A DNA stretch of 64,000 nucleotides, from contig CANNGL010000001.1 of assembly GCA_947504205.1 (NCBI GenBank), positions 744,001-808,000 of the forward strand, read 5' to 3'. Numbering within the stretch: position 1 is the stretch's first letter; every line of letters begins with the position of its first letter. The notes under the pieces are model-generated. The model saw only the letters and a list, made by a program, of their open reading frames with translations. It made no database searches and had not been told where the DNA came from. The position numbers and the translations under genes are program-made. Shown piece after piece: positions 62,415 through 64,000 of this stretch. The DNA comes from an uncultured Litoreibacter sp. (lineage in GTDB: Bacteria; Pseudomonadota; Alphaproteobacteria; Rhodobacterales; Rhodobacteraceae).

Positions 62415-64000
62415 ATGAAAACCACCACCAGAGTTGTCGTCATTGGCGGCGGGGTCGTTGGGTGCTCGGTGCTTTATCATCTGACAAAGCTGGGTTGGTC
62501 AGACGTGATGCTTCTGGAGCGCTCTGAGCTAACATCTGGCTCGACGTGGCACGCTGCTGGCGGCTTTCACACGCTCAACGGCGACACCAATATGGCCGCG
62601 CTTCAGGGGTATACGATCCGCCTCTATCGGGAACTGGAAGAAATTACTGGTATGTCCTGCGGCCTGCACCACGTAGGCGGCATCACTCTGGCAGATAATC
62701 AAGACCGATTTGATATGCTCGTCGCTGAGCGCGCCAAGCATCGCTATATGGGTTTAGAAACCGAGATCGTAGGTCCGGAAGAAATCGCCAAAATCGCCCC
62801 CATCACCAACACCAACGGTATTATCGGGGCTCTTTACGACCCGCTCGACGGACATCTGGATCCGTCCGGGACGACCCACGCCTATGCAAAGGCTGCACGT
62901 CTGGGCGGCGCTGCAATCGAAACGCATTGCAAGGTCGAAGAGACCAATCAACGGGCTGATGGCACGTGGGATGTGGTAACAAACAAAGGCACCATTCATG
63001 CAGAGCACGTGGTCAATGCAGCGGGCCTTTGGGCCAGAGAAGTCGGCGCGATGGCTGGCGTCTACTTTCCGCTTCACCCCATGGAACACCAATACCTGGT
63101 CACCGAAGACACACCGGAGATCTATGACCGGGACAGTGAGCATCCACATGTCATGGACCCGGCCGGAGAAAGCTACCTTCGCCAAGAAGGTCGTGGGCTA
63201 TGTATTGGATTTTATGAACAACCCTGCCGCCCTTGGGCCGTCGATGGCACCCCTTGGGATTTTGGGCATGAATTGTTGGCCGATGATTTTGAGAAAATCG
63301 AAGACTCTATCGCCTTTGCCTTCAACCGCTTTCCAGTGTTGGAGCGCGCTGGGGTCAAATCCGTGATCCATGGCCCGTTCACCTTTGCTCCGGACGGCAA
63401 CCCTCTCGTGGGCCCGGTGCCAGGCATGCGCAACTATTGGTCCGCCTGCGCAGTAATGGCCGGATTCTCTCAAGGAGGCGGCGTCGGTTTGATGCTGGCA
63501 CAATGGATGATCGAGGGTGAGACTGAACGCGACACATTCGCGATGGATTGTGCGCGTTTTGGCAAGTGGATCACGCCGGGCTATACGCGGGCAAAGGTTA
63601 TCGAGAATTATCAGCGCCGCTTCTCAGTCAGCTACCCCAATGAAGAGCTGCCCGCCGCACGCCCACACCGCACAACGCCGCTATATGATATCTTCGACAG
63701 CATGGGGGCGGTCTGGGGGCATCAGTTCGGATTGGAAGTACCGAATTACTTCGCAGAAGGCGATGAACCTCGCTTTGAAACACCTTCCTTCCGACGCTCA
63801 AACGCATGGAAAGCGACAGCGCGAGAAGTAGCTGCCATGCGTGAAGCCGCAGGCATAAATGAAACCCACAATTTCGGGAAATTCTCGGTTACGGGCGCAC
63901 ATGCGCGGGCGTGGCTCGACAAGATCCTGGCGGGCCGCGTTCCGAAACCGGGCCGCTTGTCTCTCACTCCGATGTTGTCGCCCAAAGGCCGGCTTATCGG
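62415..64000 (+). CDS. FAD-dependent oxidoreductase with GcvT domain, truncated by the window end (absent from the supplied ORF track)
   Basis: ATG at 62415: MKTTTRVVVIGGGVVGCSVLYHLTKLGWSDVMLLERSELTSGSTWHAAGGFHTLNGDTNMAALQ...; open to the last base. Confidence 0.92.
   Translation, partial: MKTTTRVVVIGGGVVGCSVLYHLTKLGWSDVMLLERSELTSGSTWHAAGGFHTLNGDTNMAALQGYTIRLYRELEEITGMSCGLHHVGGITLADNQDRFDMLVAERAKHRYMGLETEIVGPEEIAKIAPITNTNGIIGALYDPLDGHLDPSGTTHAYAKAARLGGAAIETHCKVEETNQRADGTWDVVTNKGTIHAEHVVNAAGLWAREVGAMAGVYFPLHPMEHQYLVTEDTPEIYDRDSEHPHVMDPAGESYLRQEGRGLCIGFYEQPCRPWAVDGTPWDFGHELLADDFEKIEDSIAFAFNRFPVLERAGVKSVIHGPFTFAPDGNPLVGPVPGMRNYWSACAVMAGFSQGGGVGLMLAQWMIEGETERDTFAMDCARFGKWITPGYTRAKVIENYQRRFSVSYPNEELPAARPHRTTPLYDIFDSMGAVWGHQFGLEVPNYFAEGDEPRFETPSFRRSNAWKATAREVAAMREAAGINETHNFGKFSVTGAHARAWLDKILAGRVPKPGRLSLTPMLSPKGRLI

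Overview
The window is a 64 kb stretch of alphaproteobacterial chromosome, most likely Rhodobacteraceae / roseobacter group (inferred from gene content and protein style; no search was run). Most of it is densely packed core or metabolic genes. Recognisable modules: an ArsC/aquaporin pair; a bdhA / pentapeptide / patatin operon; psuK-psuG; tandem TetR paralogs; rpsB-tsf; aroQ coupled to a LuxR solo; a TRAP transporter plus SDR; the complete pho/pst regulon (phoR, pstSCAB, phoU, phoB) with a three-repeat Pho box; proA-proB-obgE followed by three GNAT genes, rpmA and rplU; a tRNA-Ser(CGA); an AT-richer accessory islet with broken or orphan genes (about 38.8-42.0 kb); a glycan-type cassette (about 42.0-49.5 kb); a branched-chain amino-acid ABC operon; and two GcvT/FAD-dependent demethylase-like genes, the last running off the window end. 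Observations most worth following up: (1) a promoter, hairpin and terminator on the minus strand in the bdhA upstream region, consistent with a ~76-nt sRNA or a transcription-attenuating leader; (2) a six-gene operon joined by five successive 4-nt ATGA overlaps, encoding a DegT aminotransferase, WbqC, two paralogous cytoplasmic beta-propeller glycosidase-like proteins, a GNAT and a methyltransferase; (3) a secreted-protein gene split exactly at a T8 tract; (4) an ORF with two in-frame TGA codons next to the tRNA; (5) a likely preATP-grasp-like/methyltransferase fusion; (6) an L21 with a Lys/Ala-rich linker and a helix-hairpin-helix tail. All family calls come from reading the sequence, with no database search.
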